Positions 1 to 11,150 of a stretch of 64,000 nt of DNA are shown here, in pieces. Numbering within the stretch: the stretch's first letter is position 1; every line of letters begins with the position of its first letter. The stretch lies in assembly GCA_028583605.1 (NCBI GenBank), contig CM053326.1, positions 37,046,931 through 37,110,930 of the forward strand, in the 5' to 3' direction. A program made the translations under genes and the position numbers. A model generated the notes under the pieces. The model was given only the letters and a program-made list of their open reading frames with translations, made no database searches and was not told the DNA's origin. This DNA comes from Dastarcus helophoroides (taxonomy: Eukaryota > Arthropoda > Insecta > Coleoptera > Bothrideridae).

Positions 1-310
1 CCACTTTATACTCAAAATTCTACTTTTTTCTCCCAAAATTAGACTGTATTGGAAATTTTGAATATTCTACAGAAAATTCGGTCTTTTTTGACTCTCGGGA
101 AATTTCAACCTATTTTTCAAAATTTGTCTTATTCTCAAAGCTTCAAATTGAGCTATTTTAGCCAAAATTTGACTTTTTCTCAATATTCGTTTATTTTTCT
201 AAAAGTTTGACAAAAATATAGAAATTTTGACAATAATATTTTTACGAAATTTAGAGAAAAATAGTTTTTGTAAATTTCGAGATTGTCAAAATTTAAATCA
301 AAATAAAAAT
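1..310. repeat. Degenerate AAATTTCGA minisatellite block
   Basis: AT-rich stretch built from imperfect repeats of a roughly 20-bp unit around TTTTCTCAAAATTTGACTT. It is the same low-complexity family that recurs through the window (for example near 11-14, 25.7-27.2, 29.3-31.9 and 41 kb). No coding potential is visible. Confidence 0.6.
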
Positions 311-314
311 ACTA

Positions 315-620
315 ATATGCACAGACTAATAAGTTTGAACATTTATTAGATTCGAAGTTTGGAAACCAAATACCGGTTTCGATCTTGTTAGATCTCGTCA
401 GTTTGGTATACCCAACTCGAATGCTAACAAATGATCCGACAAGTAAGTACTAAAACATTCACAGAATCCTCGTCTTCTAGGAACTTTCCCAGAGGGCAAC
501 CGCTTCGCTAGGTGGCAGTGTTTCAACTGTTGGTAGTTCAGCTACCTATGATTCACTATACACGCCTGGAGGGCTGCATGAATTTGTAGTCTAGGTTGCA
601 TTCTACTTGCATAAAATAAA
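315..620. repeat. Dispersed repeat, copy 1 (pair with 4700-4995)
   Basis: This segment and 4700-4995 share long near-identical stretches, including GGTTTCG near the start, GCAACCGCTTCGCTAGGT in the middle and CACGCCTGGAGGGCTGCATG near the end. No open frame or transposase is visible, so it is a short non-autonomous repeat of unknown class. A SINE is possible, but no convincing A and B boxes were found. Confidence 0.65.
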
Positions 621-732
621 AATAGTCAAAGAAATATTTTTAAAAACTGGTTTTCTTTTCCAAATGCGATTTATTCTGAAAATTGCAACTTTTATCACAA
701 CTTTTTCTAAGTAGGGCCCAGTGAAAGTCAAC

Positions 733-813
733 ATTCGCATTCGCATTCGCGAATATTGAAAATGAACAGTCGCATTCGCGAATGTGGAAGAACCAACATT
801 CGTTACATCCCTA
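733..813. repeat. AGGGATGT-capped palindromic repeat (CATTCGC core)
   Basis: Repeated CATTCGC/GCGAATG motifs form short palindromes and end in ACATCCCT (805-812). The same cap, with other palindromic cores, appears near 29.1, 33.9, 42.3, 42.5 and 59.9 kb. It looks like a short foldback element family. Confidence 0.45.
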
Positions 814-825
814 GAAGCAACATAC

Positions 826-981
826 ATAAGTGGGTGTGGACGAGCTTGTGGATGTCGAAAGAATGGCTTGCATTGCACAAGCAATTGCTCTTTTTGCAAG
901 GGCCAAAATTGCACTAATATCCAGTGGATATATCTCTTGATGAAGAAGTCAGAAGTCCATATTTATAAAAAGAAGTACTAG
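826..981 (+). pseudogene. CXC-type cysteine-rich fragment, probably from a transposon protein
   Basis: The + frame reads CGRACGCRKNGLHCTSNC followed by CKGQNCTN. The spacing of nine cysteines resembles the CXC (tesmin/TSO1-type) DNA-binding repeat, which also occurs near the C-terminus of some transposon-encoded proteins. There is no start codon or supporting exon structure, and the frame closes at 979-981. An acidic open stretch at about 2092-2190 (ending in ESDDEFC and a stop) may be the displaced tail of the same protein, separated by the inserted sequence at about 985-2090; that link is inference. No functional gene is claimed. Confidence 0.4.
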
Positions 982-984
982 CTT

Positions 985-1180
985 TTACTTCGCAGAAATA
1001 AAGGAAATACTTCAGATGTTATCCGTAAAAAAATAAAGGAAAAGGTTTTGCTTCGCCGTTGAAAGTTTTGCTTCAAAGTAAAAGGTTTTACTTTTTTCTT
1101 ATTCATAAAAAAAGTTTTACTTTAAAAATCAAAGGATTTGCTTCACCAAAAAAGCATCTACTAGGAAGCTAACTTTTTTC
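985..1180. repeat. Repeats of AGTAAAAGGTTTTACTTT, left part
   Basis: Short near-palindromic motifs (AAAGTTTTGCTTC, AAAGGTTTTACTTTT) are repeated many times. The same motif returns in inverse orientation at about 1950-2070. The two zones may be the arms of one non-autonomous element flanking the Harbinger remnant. Confidence 0.4.
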
Positions 1181-1283
1181 TACAGATCAAGTTATTTGTC
1201 TGTTTATTAATTGTGTCAATTTTAGTCAGTATAAGTTTATGGTTGAGCGTCTGCAAGGACTAACGTGGTGAATTTACGTCCAA

Positions 1284-1380
1284 AAAAATTTTTGTGGAAC
1301 GAACTGGTCCTTGGTTATCTTCAAAAATTGACATACTTGTCTCCTGGAAGCAAGAAAAATTAAAAAATGTATTCGTTTTC
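1284..1380. repeat. Foldback family A, terminal fragment
   Basis: Begins with the family A terminus (GGAACGAACTGGTCCTTGG) and continues into the tract that other copies share (CAAAAATTGA, then TGTCTCCTGGAAGCAAG). Only one arm is present, without the hammerhead-like core. Confidence 0.6.
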
Positions 1381-1392
1381 CAAGAATAGAAA

Positions 1393-1640
1393 ATGGCGAC
1401 CAAAGAGAAAGGTCTTGTCAAATTTCGTTTTCCAAAACCTGTTGGAAATCCTGACTGTACACATGTTCATATTGAAAAGCCGACCAAATTTGTATATGAA
1501 TATGTAAATAAAAAAGGTTTTCAAGTTGGAATGTCCAAGTTACATGCGATCCAACGATCCAAAGCATGTTATAACTAGTAATGATACGAGATGGCCTGGA
1601 TCACTTTATGATTTTCGTATATCGAGAAATTAGCTCTTGT
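1393..1640 (+). pseudogene. PIF/Harbinger transposase remnant
   Basis: The frame from 1393 to 1578 contains NPDCTHVHI and YVNKKGFQVGM. These match the first DDE block of Harbinger nucleases, in which a catalytic Asp sits in a D-x-THV motif followed by Y-V-N-R-K-G. After a frame change around 1580, TRWPGSLYDFRI follows; it corresponds to the conserved R-W-P-G-S-x-x-D block that comes next in the family. Only this short piece of the nuclease survives and the rest is missing. It is a dead fragment. Recognition rests on two motifs in the right order in different frames. Confidence 0.65.
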
Positions 1641-1949
1641 GGGAAGTTATCAAGAGGATAAGAAACACAGTTACGCTAGGAGGCAGTGGATGAGAAATAA
1701 TGCCTATCTAATAGCCAAGCCTGCCAAGAGTCCTGGGGCAATCATGATATTCTGACCCTTAGTTGGGTACTAAAGACTCTCATGAAGCCTGGGCCTCAAG
1801 AGCATTTGCCCCCTTTACCCCACCCCCCTCTTAACGGGCCTATTGATGACTTCCTACGTCAACCTCGAGGAGGAATATTAGAAACTGTATCATATTTGAA
1901 ATAGCAAGTTTTTACCTTTTATTCAAATTTTTCAAAAGATTTGCTTGCA

Positions 1950-2070
1950 AAGAAAAGGTAAAGATTATAAATACGAATTAAAGTAAAACCTTTTACTTCT
2001 AACTTTTACTTCCCATCCTTACCTTTTGCTTTTGCTTTTTTCTTTAAAGTAAATCCTTTACTTTTATAAA
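1950..2070. repeat. Repeats of AGTAAAACCTTTTACTT, right part
   Basis: Inverse-orientation counterpart of the motif cluster at 985-1180. Confidence 0.4.
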
Positions 2071-2516
2071 AATCGCCTATTATTCAAGATATAAACTTTG
2101 AAGTAGGCAGCAGCGATGATGAAGATACACGGGAAAATGAAAATGACAATCTGATCCTTGAATATGAATCCGACGATGAATTCTGTTAAAATTTTTGTAA
2201 AATAACTGACTGATTATAGAACCTGAATATTTTTTTAAAATTTACTTATAAACAATATAAAAAATAATAATAAATAAATCACTAGTTTGAATTCCTGAAT
2301 TTTTCATCCATTTCCAAACAGTTTTCTTTAATTTTCAATTCACTTCATTAAAAAAAACTTTCAAATAATTACATTAAAATAATATCTAAAATATCTTGAA
2401 AATGATTCTCTTTAAAATGTGCCGAAATTTTTCTGGTTTTTCCATCATGGAAAGTTTTTCCGGAAAAATAGAACTGAGATTTTTTATCGTCGACGCAAAA
2501 ACCCTTCCATACATGC

Positions 2517-3798
2517 AGGTATATAAGCTTAAATCCGCTGTTTTTTAGTAATAAAAACACATTTGTTTTGTATAGAAAGCAAAAAAGAATTTTATTCAAA
2601 GTACTTTCCCTCGCTAGCTATACATTTTTTCCATCTCTCGGGCAATTTGTGAATACCACGCCAAAAGAATTCCTTATCTTTCGAGGCAAACCACTCGTCC
2701 AGCCATTTTCGAACTTCGTAAGAATCGAAGTGATGTTCGGCGAGTGCATGGCCCATCGACGAAAACAGGTGATAATCAGAAGGAGCCAGGTCTGGCGAAT
2801 AAGCGGGATGGGGTAATACCTCCCAGTTGTGGGTTTCCAGGTAATTTTGGACCAGTTTCGACGTACGCGATGGTGAGTTATCCTGGAGGAAAATCCGTTT
2901 GTCATGTTTTTGTTGATAGCTAGGCCTTTTTTCACGTAAAGCACGGTTCAATTTGAACAGCTGTTGGTGGTAGCGGTGGGCATCTACAGTTTTACCTGGT
3001 TTCAACAGCTCGTAGTAAACGATACCCTGCTCATCCCACCAAACGCACAGAATCGTCTTCCGTCCAAATCGATTTGGTCTTGGAGAAGATGTTGATGGTT
3101 GGCCGGGATCAATCCACGATTTCTTGCGTTTAGGATTCTCGAAATAAATCCATCTCATCGCCAGTCAACACACGATGCAGAAATGACTTTATTTTTGGTC
3201 TGGCAAACAAGATTTCGCATGTGTTTTGGCGCCGCTCCATCTGCCTATCGTTCAATTCATGGGGTGCCCATTTTCCGGTTCTTTAAACCTTTCCCATGGC
3301 ACGTAAACGCATGAAAATGGCTGGTTGAGTGACACCTAACTGCTCGGCAAGCATTTTTTGCGATTAGGTATCGTCCTCGTCCAAAAGAGCCTGTAATTCG
3401 TGGTCCTCGACCTTTCTGGGCCGATTTTCACGCTCCTTGTCACCCAAGTTAAAATGGCCGTCTTTGAACCGACGAAATCAGTCTCTGCAAAGTTGTTTCC
3501 GATAAAGCATTTGTCACCATAGGCTTCCACAAGCATTCGATGTGATTCAGGCAGCCGATTTCTTTAAATTGAAGCAGAAAAGCAGAGCTCCCCGCATATG
3601 CTCTTTTTTTAGCACAAAACTAGACATGATTACACAAAGAAAAATGTATGTTGTTGTATGAAATCGCTTATGATGTGCACTGATTGATGTGAACAGATGT
3701 CGAATTCATACAAAAACAGTAAGGCATTTCCATGGTAGCTGGTAATACGCTCACTAACGTCATCTATGAGCAAACAGCGGATTTAACCTTATACACCT
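2517..3798 (-). mobile_element. Mariner-type DNA transposon, decayed
   Basis: Inverted termini are visible. The left end reads AGGTATATAAGCTTAAATCC and continues GCTGTTT; the right end read in reverse is AGGTGTATAAGGTTAAATCC, also continuing GCTGTTT. The interior holds a minus-strand mariner transposase pseudogene. The length of about 1.28 kb is normal for mariner. The exact edge and the TA duplication are ambiguous because the flanks are TA-rich. Confidence 0.85.
2592..3627 (-). pseudogene. Mariner transposase (DD34D type), frameshifted
   Basis: Cut-and-paste transposase of the mariner group. The C-terminal 188 residues are open (2592-3158, minus) and contain LQDNSPSRTSKLV, YSPDLAPSDYHLFSSM and a normal end, EGKYFE. 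The usual second catalytic motif HDNA is changed to QDNS, but the Asp is retained. The N-terminal part (start near 3627, MSSFVLKKEHMRGALLFCF) is recognisable only across several frames with stops, for example after KKSAA. The first DDE block lies in the broken part. It cannot make a functional enzyme. Confidence 0.85.
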
Positions 3799-3829
3799 AT
3801 TATATGAAAAAAAATTAGTTGTATTATTT

Positions 3830-4560
3830 CAAATCTCTAAAAAAAACGACGAATTTTTTTAATTTTCCGACCAGAACATGAGTTTTCGAAAAAACAAACC
3901 TTGGATTCTTAATGAGTGATCCCAAAAACCCCTAAGACATCGTTTCGAATAAAAATGTTACTACATTGTCTCAAAACATCTAAAATGGCAATTTTCTTGA
4001 TTTTCCGATCGAAAAATAAATTTTTCGAAAAAACAGACCTTAGACTCTAAAGCAGCGACCCCGAAAACCATTTGAGTAAAAATTTTACTACACTGTCCCG
4101 AAACACCTAAAATGGGGAATTTTCTTGTAATTCCGATCAGAAAATGAGTTTTCGGATAGGCAAGCCTTCTGAGACACAATTTTGAAAAAACGGTTCATCA
4201 TATTTTCTCAAAACCCACTAGGATATTAAAAAGCTTTTATGACTTTCCAACCGGGAAAAAAGTTTTTCGAAAAAACAGATCTCGGATTTCTAATCAGCGA
4301 TCTCGAAAACCTCGAGGACACCGTTTCGAGTAAAAATGTTATTACATTGTCTCAAAACCCCTAAGATAGACAATTTTCTCCATTTTCTGGGCAAGCAATT
4401 AGTTTTTCGGTAAAAGCAACCTCAGATTCGTGAACAGCAACCCAAATTACCTGTTGGGATGCATTTTCGAGGCAATTGGCATTAATTTTCCCGATTTTGG
4501 GAATTTCTTAGCAAAACGCCCCATTTGGGGAATTGTTTTCGAGATTAAGGGGTGAAAAAG
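3830..4560. repeat. Tandem repeat, about 130-140-bp unit, five copies
   Basis: The marker TTTTCGAAAAAACAGACC or close variants occurs at about 3884, 4021, 4149, 4262 and 4403. Each is followed by GCGACC/GCGATC and ACATTGTCTCAAAAC-like blocks, so the whole stretch is a diverged tandem array. One unit is shortened. It is probably satellite-derived, with no coding signal. Confidence 0.65.
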
Positions 4561-4699
4561 AGTCGGGCACATTCATCTTAGTAGCAGTGAATGATCCTTG
4601 GGTCATCAGAAATCAAATGCAAAAAGAATTTTGAAAATCTAACCTTCTACATTATATTTATTTATTTCCTGGCTTATTGCCTGGACTATTTGTCTAAAA

Positions 4700-4995
4700 A
4701 TTCGACATTAAATAAAGATTCTAATGCACAGACCAATAGGTTTGAACATTTATTAGATTCGAAGTTTGGAAACCAAATACCGGTTTCGCAACTTCGAATC
4801 TAATAAATGTTCAAACCTATTGGTCTTTGCATTAGAGTCCTTGTCTTCTGGGAACTTTTTCCTAGAGAGCAACCGCTTCGCTAGGTAGCAGTGTTTCAAC
4901 TGTTGGTAGTTCAGCTACCTACTCGTATGATTCACTATACACGCCTGGAGGGCTGCATGACTTTGTGCATTCTACTTGCATATTAAATAAAGACT
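4700..4995. repeat. Dispersed repeat, copy 2, with hairpin
   Basis: Second copy of the repeat at 315-620. Unlike copy 1, its first part is doubled in inverse orientation, giving 47-bp arms at 4720-4766 and 4790-4836 with about one mismatch and a 23-nt centre. Confidence 0.7.
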
Positions 4996-5540
4996 ATTTT
5001 CTCAACGTTTTGAAAATAAAAATGCTTATTTTGAAATAACGAAATTTTCGAAAAGTCAGCATTTTAAAAAAAATTGATATTTGGGAAAAACGCAAATTCT
5101 GAACGTCAAACTTTTGAAAAAACGCCGAATTTTCCAAAAACAAAAGTTAATAATGTACAAAAAAGTAGCATTTTTTTAAAGTCAACGATAGCAAAAAGTA
5201 AATTTCGAGAAAGCCAAAATGTAAAAAAAACCAAAATTCTCTGCCTAAATATTCAAAAATCTCAAAATATAGATGTCGATTTTTTTAAGTTAAATTTACA
5301 AAAAAAATTGAGAAAAAATAAAAAATTTGAAGTCACAATTTTGAAAACTTGAAAAAAGTGGAAATTTTGGATGTCAAATTAGTTTAGCCAATCGATTTAT
5401 AAAAAGGTCAAAATTCCGATAAAAAGACGAATATTTGAAATGGAAACTTCTACAAAAAAGTCAATAGGTATTTAGAAAAAATGTAAATTTTGAAATGTCA
5501 AAATTTCAAAAAGTTGAAAGTTTTTAAAATGTCGTTTTCA
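4990..5540. repeat. AAATTTCGA minisatellite block
   Basis: Imperfect AAAAAGTCAAAATTTCGAAA-like units in the A-rich orientation. The open frames here (for example 5074-5352) are Lys/Asn/Phe-rich by-products of the repeat. Confidence 0.55.
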
Positions 5541-5726
5541 AAATCAGTGGTAATTTTCATAAAAATCGAATTCTCATGCTCATTTGAGCTCTATATCCTA
5601 CTAAAAAATGCCAATATCATTTTAGCAATTGTTACTTACCATTTCTTACTACGTTTCATAGCACTGATGCTCTGTATCATGGTAAACAATGCCAATACGC
5701 AGCCGGTTAAGATGAAGTATAGAATA

Positions 5727-7032
5727 CGAGGTGTCTTCAAAAAATAAGGTGACTTTTCAAGTTTCGCGGGCAACGTACATTCGATTATCGATTTTTTTGT
5801 TGCTGTTGTGTTGGTACACATGTCCCAAACATATGTTCACAGTTTTAAGTACATAGCACACTTACTTTGTTTTTGACAGATAAAAGGGTTAGACCATTTT
5901 GTTGTGCTCGGCGATTATCCATTATTATAAAAAAAGGAGCAAAGAATTTGCATCAAATTTTGTGTGAAAAAATGGAATCAAGTACTCTAAAACACTTGAA
6001 ATGTTGACAGTGGGGTACGATGAGTCTGCTCTAAGTAAAAAAAAATGTTTGCAAGTGGTACAAACTCTTCCAAGATGGCCGAGAAGAAGACGACGACGAA
6101 CCTCGCTCTGGATGCCCCAGCACATCAACAACCAAAGATATCGTCGAAGCTGTGAAGAAAATTGTTTTGAAAATCGTCAAATTACCATAAGAGAAGTTGC
6201 TGAGGATGTTGGCATATCAGTCGGCTCGTGTCATTCAATTTTTTCGGATGTTTTGGGCATGAGACGTGTGCCACCGAAGTCTGAATTTTGATCAGAAGAA
6301 CCGTCGCATGAGCATCGCTCAAGAGCTCTTGAATGACGTCAGTGATAATCCTGATTTGCTCAAAAGGATCATAACTGGTGACGAATCATGGTATATGGTT
6401 ATGACGTCGAAACCAAAGCCCAATCGTCCCAATGGAAGCACCCAGGAGAGCCAAGACCGAAAAAGCACGCCAAGTCCGATCAAATGTCAAAGTTTTGCTC
6501 ACTGTTTTTTTCGACTACCATGGCGTAGTGCATCAGGAGTTTTTACCTCAAGGTCGTACGGTCAATAAGGATTATTAACTTGAAGTTATGCGCCGTTTGC
6601 GAGAAGCAATACGAAAAGAACGTCCGGAATTGTGGAAAAATAATTCATGGCTTTTGCATCACGATAATGCACCTGCTCATTCATCGTTGCTTGTGAGAGG
6701 TTTTTTGGCCAAAAACAACACGACAATCATGCCTCAGCCACCATATTCACCGGATTTGGCCCCATGCGACTTTTTCCTGTTCCTAAAACTTAAAAGTCCT
6801 ATGAAAGGACGGAGATTTGCAACGATTGATGAAATAAAAACTGCATCAGGAGGAGCTCAAGGCTATACCAAAAAGTGCTTGTGAGAAATGCTTTGAAGAT
6901 TGAAAAAAGCGTTGGCACAAGTACATTGTATCTGAGGGGGGTTACTTTAAATGGGTCAGTATAAATGTTGATGAATAAGTAAATATTTTTTCATAAAAAT
7001 ATAAAATCACCTTACTTTTTGAACTCACCTCT
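5727..7032 (+). mobile_element. Mariner-type DNA transposon with TA target duplication
   Basis: The left end CGAGGTGTCTTCAAAAAATA and the right end in reverse AGAGGTGAGTTCAAAAAGTA match at 16 of 20 positions and both continue AGGTGA. TA flanks both ends (5725-5726 and 7033-7034), as expected for Tc1/mariner insertion. The 1,306-bp length and the internal transposase agree. Confidence 0.9.
5945..6978 (+). pseudogene. Mariner transposase (DD34D), several frame breaks
   Basis: Recognisable from the N-terminal helix-turn-helix part to the end in at least four frame segments. The second HTH segment contains NRQITIREVAEDVGISVGSC. ITGDESW holds the first catalytic Asp (about 6379-6381), HHDNAPAHSS the second and YSPDLAPCDFFLF the third; 34 residues lie between the second and third Asp. 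The three catalytic residues are still present, but frame changes near 6000, 6285, 6400, 6570 and 6870 prevent translation. The end reads NVDE and stop at about 6978. Confidence 0.88.
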
Positions 7033-7034
7033 TA

Positions 7035-8490
7035 GTGCGTGTATAAATTAGGTAAGGGATTTATTTTAAAATAGCACCTTTGGTTATATGTTTTCTAAGC
7101 AATCGCCATGACAATTTAAGCTTCTTAAAAATCGTAACTGTTCTGAATAATAGAATATTGTTATGTTTATATTATTGTAGTTTTCATTCAACACATTTTG
7201 ACAAGTCCCAATTACATTTTAAAATATAAACATTTTAACTGTACAGTTAATGTTTTGTTATTCAAACGAGTACACACGAAAATTATTGCTTTCGTATGTG
7301 CTGCTTGATATATTCTAAGAGTGCTTAGTATTCAGTAAGAGTCTTTTAAAATTGCGTAACCCGCGATGCTTTTGTGCATTTTAAAAATAAACAAAACAGC
7401 AATAATAATTGTAATAATAAGCCATGGTTATATTGGCATAGCCGCATAACGCGTCCTACTCCAAAGATTTTCCATTTAATGTATAATTTTACTTCAAAAG
7501 CGGCCAATATTGTTTATATGGTTATTCACATGCAATAATTATATATCACACAGTTTGAACTTCATAGTCTAATTGGCTTACTAGTAGTGTAAATCACGTT
7601 CAGTTTAAAGCTTATAATTAAAAAATGCAGTTATATCTTAAGCAAAGTGAGAGCAGATTGCGTGCTTTTAATTCTTAAATATTACCTCTATTAGAAAATA
7701 TTGTTACACTTTTCCTGATTTTGAAATTAATTCGGTTTTGCGAAATATTACAATTTATTAAAAAATACTGCCCCAATTTCATCAAAACTGATATTATATG
7801 TCGTTTAACAATCCAAGAACAACGATTCAAGCGACTTGCACTAGCATATTTAAACCTTGCTGAATTGAAATAAAACAAAATTGTCTTCGGAATGCGATTT
7901 CTTGCCCATATGATAATTACGGGTTTCTCTAGTTCAGTCTCGTACGAACCTTTTATACTTCCAAATATGAAGGTATTGATCAAATTAAAGAATGCAGCAA
8001 AATTGCCTTGTCAAACGGTGTATAATTTAAAATGAATTACTGAGCCAAAATAACTAAGCAAATGTATATGTATGCAAATGAAAATATAATTACTAAAGGC
8101 CTCGCAGTTGTGGTATTTAAGACATGCCCTTATACAGTTTAAAGAATTAAAGTGCAATTGAAAAATGACGACCAAAAAAAAATATCAGACCAATCCCAAT
8201 TTATAAGAATCGTTGTTTTAAATTCTCTCAGCTGCCTGCCCTTTTCTATTAAATATGTTTGATGATGCGAGTGTTGAATTTGCAAATATTACAGGAAACA
8301 TTTTTCAAGTTCTCTATCTTTCTATAGAAACAGAGCCGTCACTAGATTGAGAAGATCGCCTGAAAATTTTATATACACAAATTTATTCAAATCTCCGGAA
8401 GCATATGACATTTTGTGATTAAAGTCGACATTTTTAAAACCAAAATAATTGCAAACATTTAAGTTTCGAGTTGAAAGAAGCGAGGGTTCA
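7035..8490. other. Gene-free AT-rich stretch
   Basis: No credible coding frame, inverted termini or tandem repeats were seen. It looks less repetitive than its surroundings and may be old single-copy intergenic DNA. Confidence 0.4.
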
Positions 8491-8494
8491 CCGA

Positions 8495-8560
8495 CGTTCG
8501 AAAAACATCGATGTTAAGAGACTGAACGTTAATGTTTTAGCATCGATCTTTTTGAAATTT
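8495..8560. repeat. ATCGATGT palindromic repeat
   Basis: Repeated ATCGATGTT/AACATCGAT motifs, like those at 45.8, 59.0 and 59.9 kb. Probably a short member of the palindromic capped family. Confidence 0.35.
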
Positions 8561-8564
8561 TTGA

Positions 8565-9265
8565 CTTTGTCTAAATGCTAACTTTTAAGAACTTCGACTT
8601 ATTCTGAAAATACAAGAATTTATAACAATTTCGGCTTGCTAAAAATTTTTTTGTTGTTAATCGTTAGTCGATTCCTTTAAATTTCGATATTTTAAAATCT
8701 TCAACTGTTTACAAATTTTTAGTTTTAACTTTCACTCTTCTTCAAAATTTTGATCTATCTTTATCGCAGTTTTCACTTATATTTTAAAAACTTTGATTTC
8801 AAATTTCGATTTTTTTGTAAATTTGACCCCTGAAATCAAGAAAGTTTAAAAATACAACAAAGGTTGCTCTAACGCGTTTCGACAGCCAAGATCTCATGTT
8901 GTGTTGTTTAATGTTTCTTGATTTCAGGGGACAATTTTTGTATTTCAATTTTTGAAGATAACCCAGGACTAGCTCGTTCTACTTAAATTTGACTTTTTTA
9001 AAAATTGGACATTTTTTGAAAATGTATAATTTTCTGAAAATTTGGAGTTTTTTTGAAAGTTTTGACTTTTTTCAAAATTTCAATTTTATGGTTTTTATAT
9101 TGTTGACTTCTTTGAAATTTTCGAATCTTACGAAAGTTGGACCTTTTACAAAGTTTGCCTTTTTTAAAAACTCAATTATTTTAATAAGTTCAACTTTTTG
9201 AAAATTTGGATTCATTTTGAAAATTTCTAGTTTTTTTGTTAACTGAACTTTTTTTTTAAGTTTAA
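8565..9265. repeat. AAATTTCGA minisatellite (T-rich orientation) interrupted by a foldback A copy
   Basis: Units such as TTTTTGAAAATTTGGA fill both sides of the family A copy at 8826-8980. The open frame at 8989-9201 is repeat-derived. Confidence 0.5.
8826..8980. repeat. Foldback family A copy, collapsed centre
   Basis: Contains the family arms: CCCCTGAAATCAAGAAAG, GGTTGCTCTAACGCGTTTCG, then TTCTTGATTTCAGGGGACAA and a degraded terminus. The central hairpin is mostly lost. Confidence 0.65.
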
Positions 9266-10560
9266 TACACTCGCAAAGGGTAACCCCATTTTGCTTTCAA
9301 AGCACTGCGAGTAGGATGCGGAAACAAGGATAGATGGCGATGAACCGCCTTCTTAAACAAGGATAGGTTGTAATTTTTGGGGAAAATTCCTTTCGGTAAC
9401 AAGTTCCATAACTTTAAGCTCTATAGAAAAAAGAGTCTCCGTAGACAGCAAGTCCTCACTGTGTCAAGCTGGACCGCACAGGAATTTGCTGTCTCCGACT
9501 GTCTAGTATGCCTCAAGAATCTTGCCCTTGGGGGAATCAATCCTATTAGTTCCTGCGAGCATCTTCCATGATAGTACTTGTAGAAAAGAGACAAGTCACC
9601 AACCATACGCCTGTGCTCTAGTGTTTCGAGAGAATCAGTCAGACTCTCGTCATCAATTAGGCGAATCGCTTTTCGTTGAATTGAATCCAAGAGAGCTAAA
9701 GTGTGTTTTGGGGTTGAACTCCAAACATGAGAACAGTATTCTAGTGTTGGCCTAACATGGGCTTTGTATGGTGTAAATAGCTGATGAGATGTGAATTACT
9801 TTTTAGCTCTAAAAAGAAAGCCTAGCTTCTGAAAGGCGGATTTGGCAATGGCGTGCACATGATCGTCCCAAGAGAAGTTAGTGCTCGCATTCACTCCTAG
9901 GATAGATAGATTAGATCCCATCGGAAGGATTTTACCGTCCATTAGTATGTTTGTTGCATTATCCCTTGATGTTTTCTTAGAGAAAACCGCGGCCTGAGTT
10001 TTTGAAGCGTTGAAGTCGACCAAATTGTTCTTACCCCATTCCAAAATAATCCCGAGATCCCGATTAATCGTATGTATCTGCTGTTCCCTTAGTCGAGCTG
10101 AAGCAGCGATAGATAATGGTTTGTCGGAGAAAAAAGATGACACAAGGTTACTATCATCTGCGTAGCTGTATATAGGATTGGAAGTTGAAGCTAAGAGATC
10201 GTTTATGTCTAACAGAAATAGAGTAGGATACAGAATAGACCCCTGAGGCACCCCTGCGTTAATCGCAAATGTCTCGGATGAGATGCCAACGACGACGACC
10301 TGAATAGATCTATCAGCGAGAAAATTGGAGTCCAGGAGGAAGACCATAAGATGTTAATTTGGCGAGAAGAGATCAGTGCCAGATTCTGTCGAAATGCCAA
10401 TGCCACAATCCTAACTTCACCATGTTTTTTCATAGCTGAGTTACAGATATGAGTAACATATGCCAGTAGATCGCCAGTGGAACGTTGTTATCTAAAACCG
10501 TATTGCCTGTCGGAAATGATTCTATTTTCCTCCAGATATTTAAGAATCTCGAACTTGTTA
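9260..10560 (-). mobile_element. Non-LTR retrotransposon remnant (reverse transcriptase and 3' end)
   Basis: Read on the minus strand, the order is that of a LINE ORF2: SDRQYGF and RSTGDLLAYVTH (about 10,545-10,450), a palm region, GVPQGSIL, YADDSNL, and a C-terminal segment with IQRKAIRLIDDESLTDSLE. The 5' half of the element (endonuclease and ORF1) is absent, as is usual for 5'-truncated copies. The clade appears jockey/CR1-like but is not resolved here. At 9265-9330 the sequence is a plausible 3' end. Confidence 0.8.
9421..10550 (-). pseudogene. Reverse transcriptase domain of a non-LTR retrotransposon, broken
   Basis: The minus-strand open frame 9796-10347 (183 residues) carries INAGVPQGSILYPTLFLL and the catalytic YADDSNL, followed by a thumb region (WGKNNLVDFNASKTQ, FLFRAKK). 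The preceding segment, 10,209-10,550, is in other frames (AMKKHGEVRIVALAFRQN). The tail 9421-9690 contains RRMVGDLSLFYKYYHGRC. YADD is intact, but frameshifts and a stop in the Gly-Phe-Arg region inactivate the protein. It would copy element RNA during target-primed reverse transcription in an active relative. Confidence 0.8.
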
Positions 10561-10750
10561 AAAATCCAACTTTTGCGAAAATGTAGACTTTTTTGAAAGT
10601 TTTAACCTTTTTGAAGGTTTGAACCTTTTCAAAATTTTAATATTTTTGAAAATTGCGACTTTTTACAAAATGTGCACTTATTTGGAAATTTTAAACTGTT
10701 TAATACTTTTCAAAAGGTCTACTTTTTTGAAAATTAGGCCCTATTCGAAA
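10560..10750. repeat. AAATTTCGA minisatellite block (T-rich orientation)
   Basis: Short run of TTTTTGAAAATT-type units directly 5' of the LINE remnant. Confidence 0.5.
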
Positions 10751-11150
10751 TGAGGGGTGTATGAACTATTTATTTCAATGAAATACCACACTTTAATTAT
10801 CGAGACTTTATTTAATACAAGAGGTCTCGGAAGATGTGTGTTGTCGCGACGAAATTATAACATCAACTTCACAGTCAAAACGAAATCTTTTCGTAATATT
10901 TCCAAATACATCTGGTCTATTTCATGATACACTGCTAATATACATGTAAACCTTAATCCCTTAAAACCTATTTTCAGAAAAGAGACTGACCAGCGTTCAT
11001 TAATTATCCACCTAGAATGTTCCAAATAAGTTGAAGTACCCGTATCATATTTCAGTTCCTAAAAGATACGCAGAAACCCATAAAGCATTCGAGGATGTCT
11101 AATATTTTACTTTAAAATAAGCACCGATAGATTTTTGCTCTCACTTTTGA
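10750..11150. other. Gene-free stretch
   Basis: Nothing recognisable. Composition is less repetitive than both sides. Confidence 0.35.
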
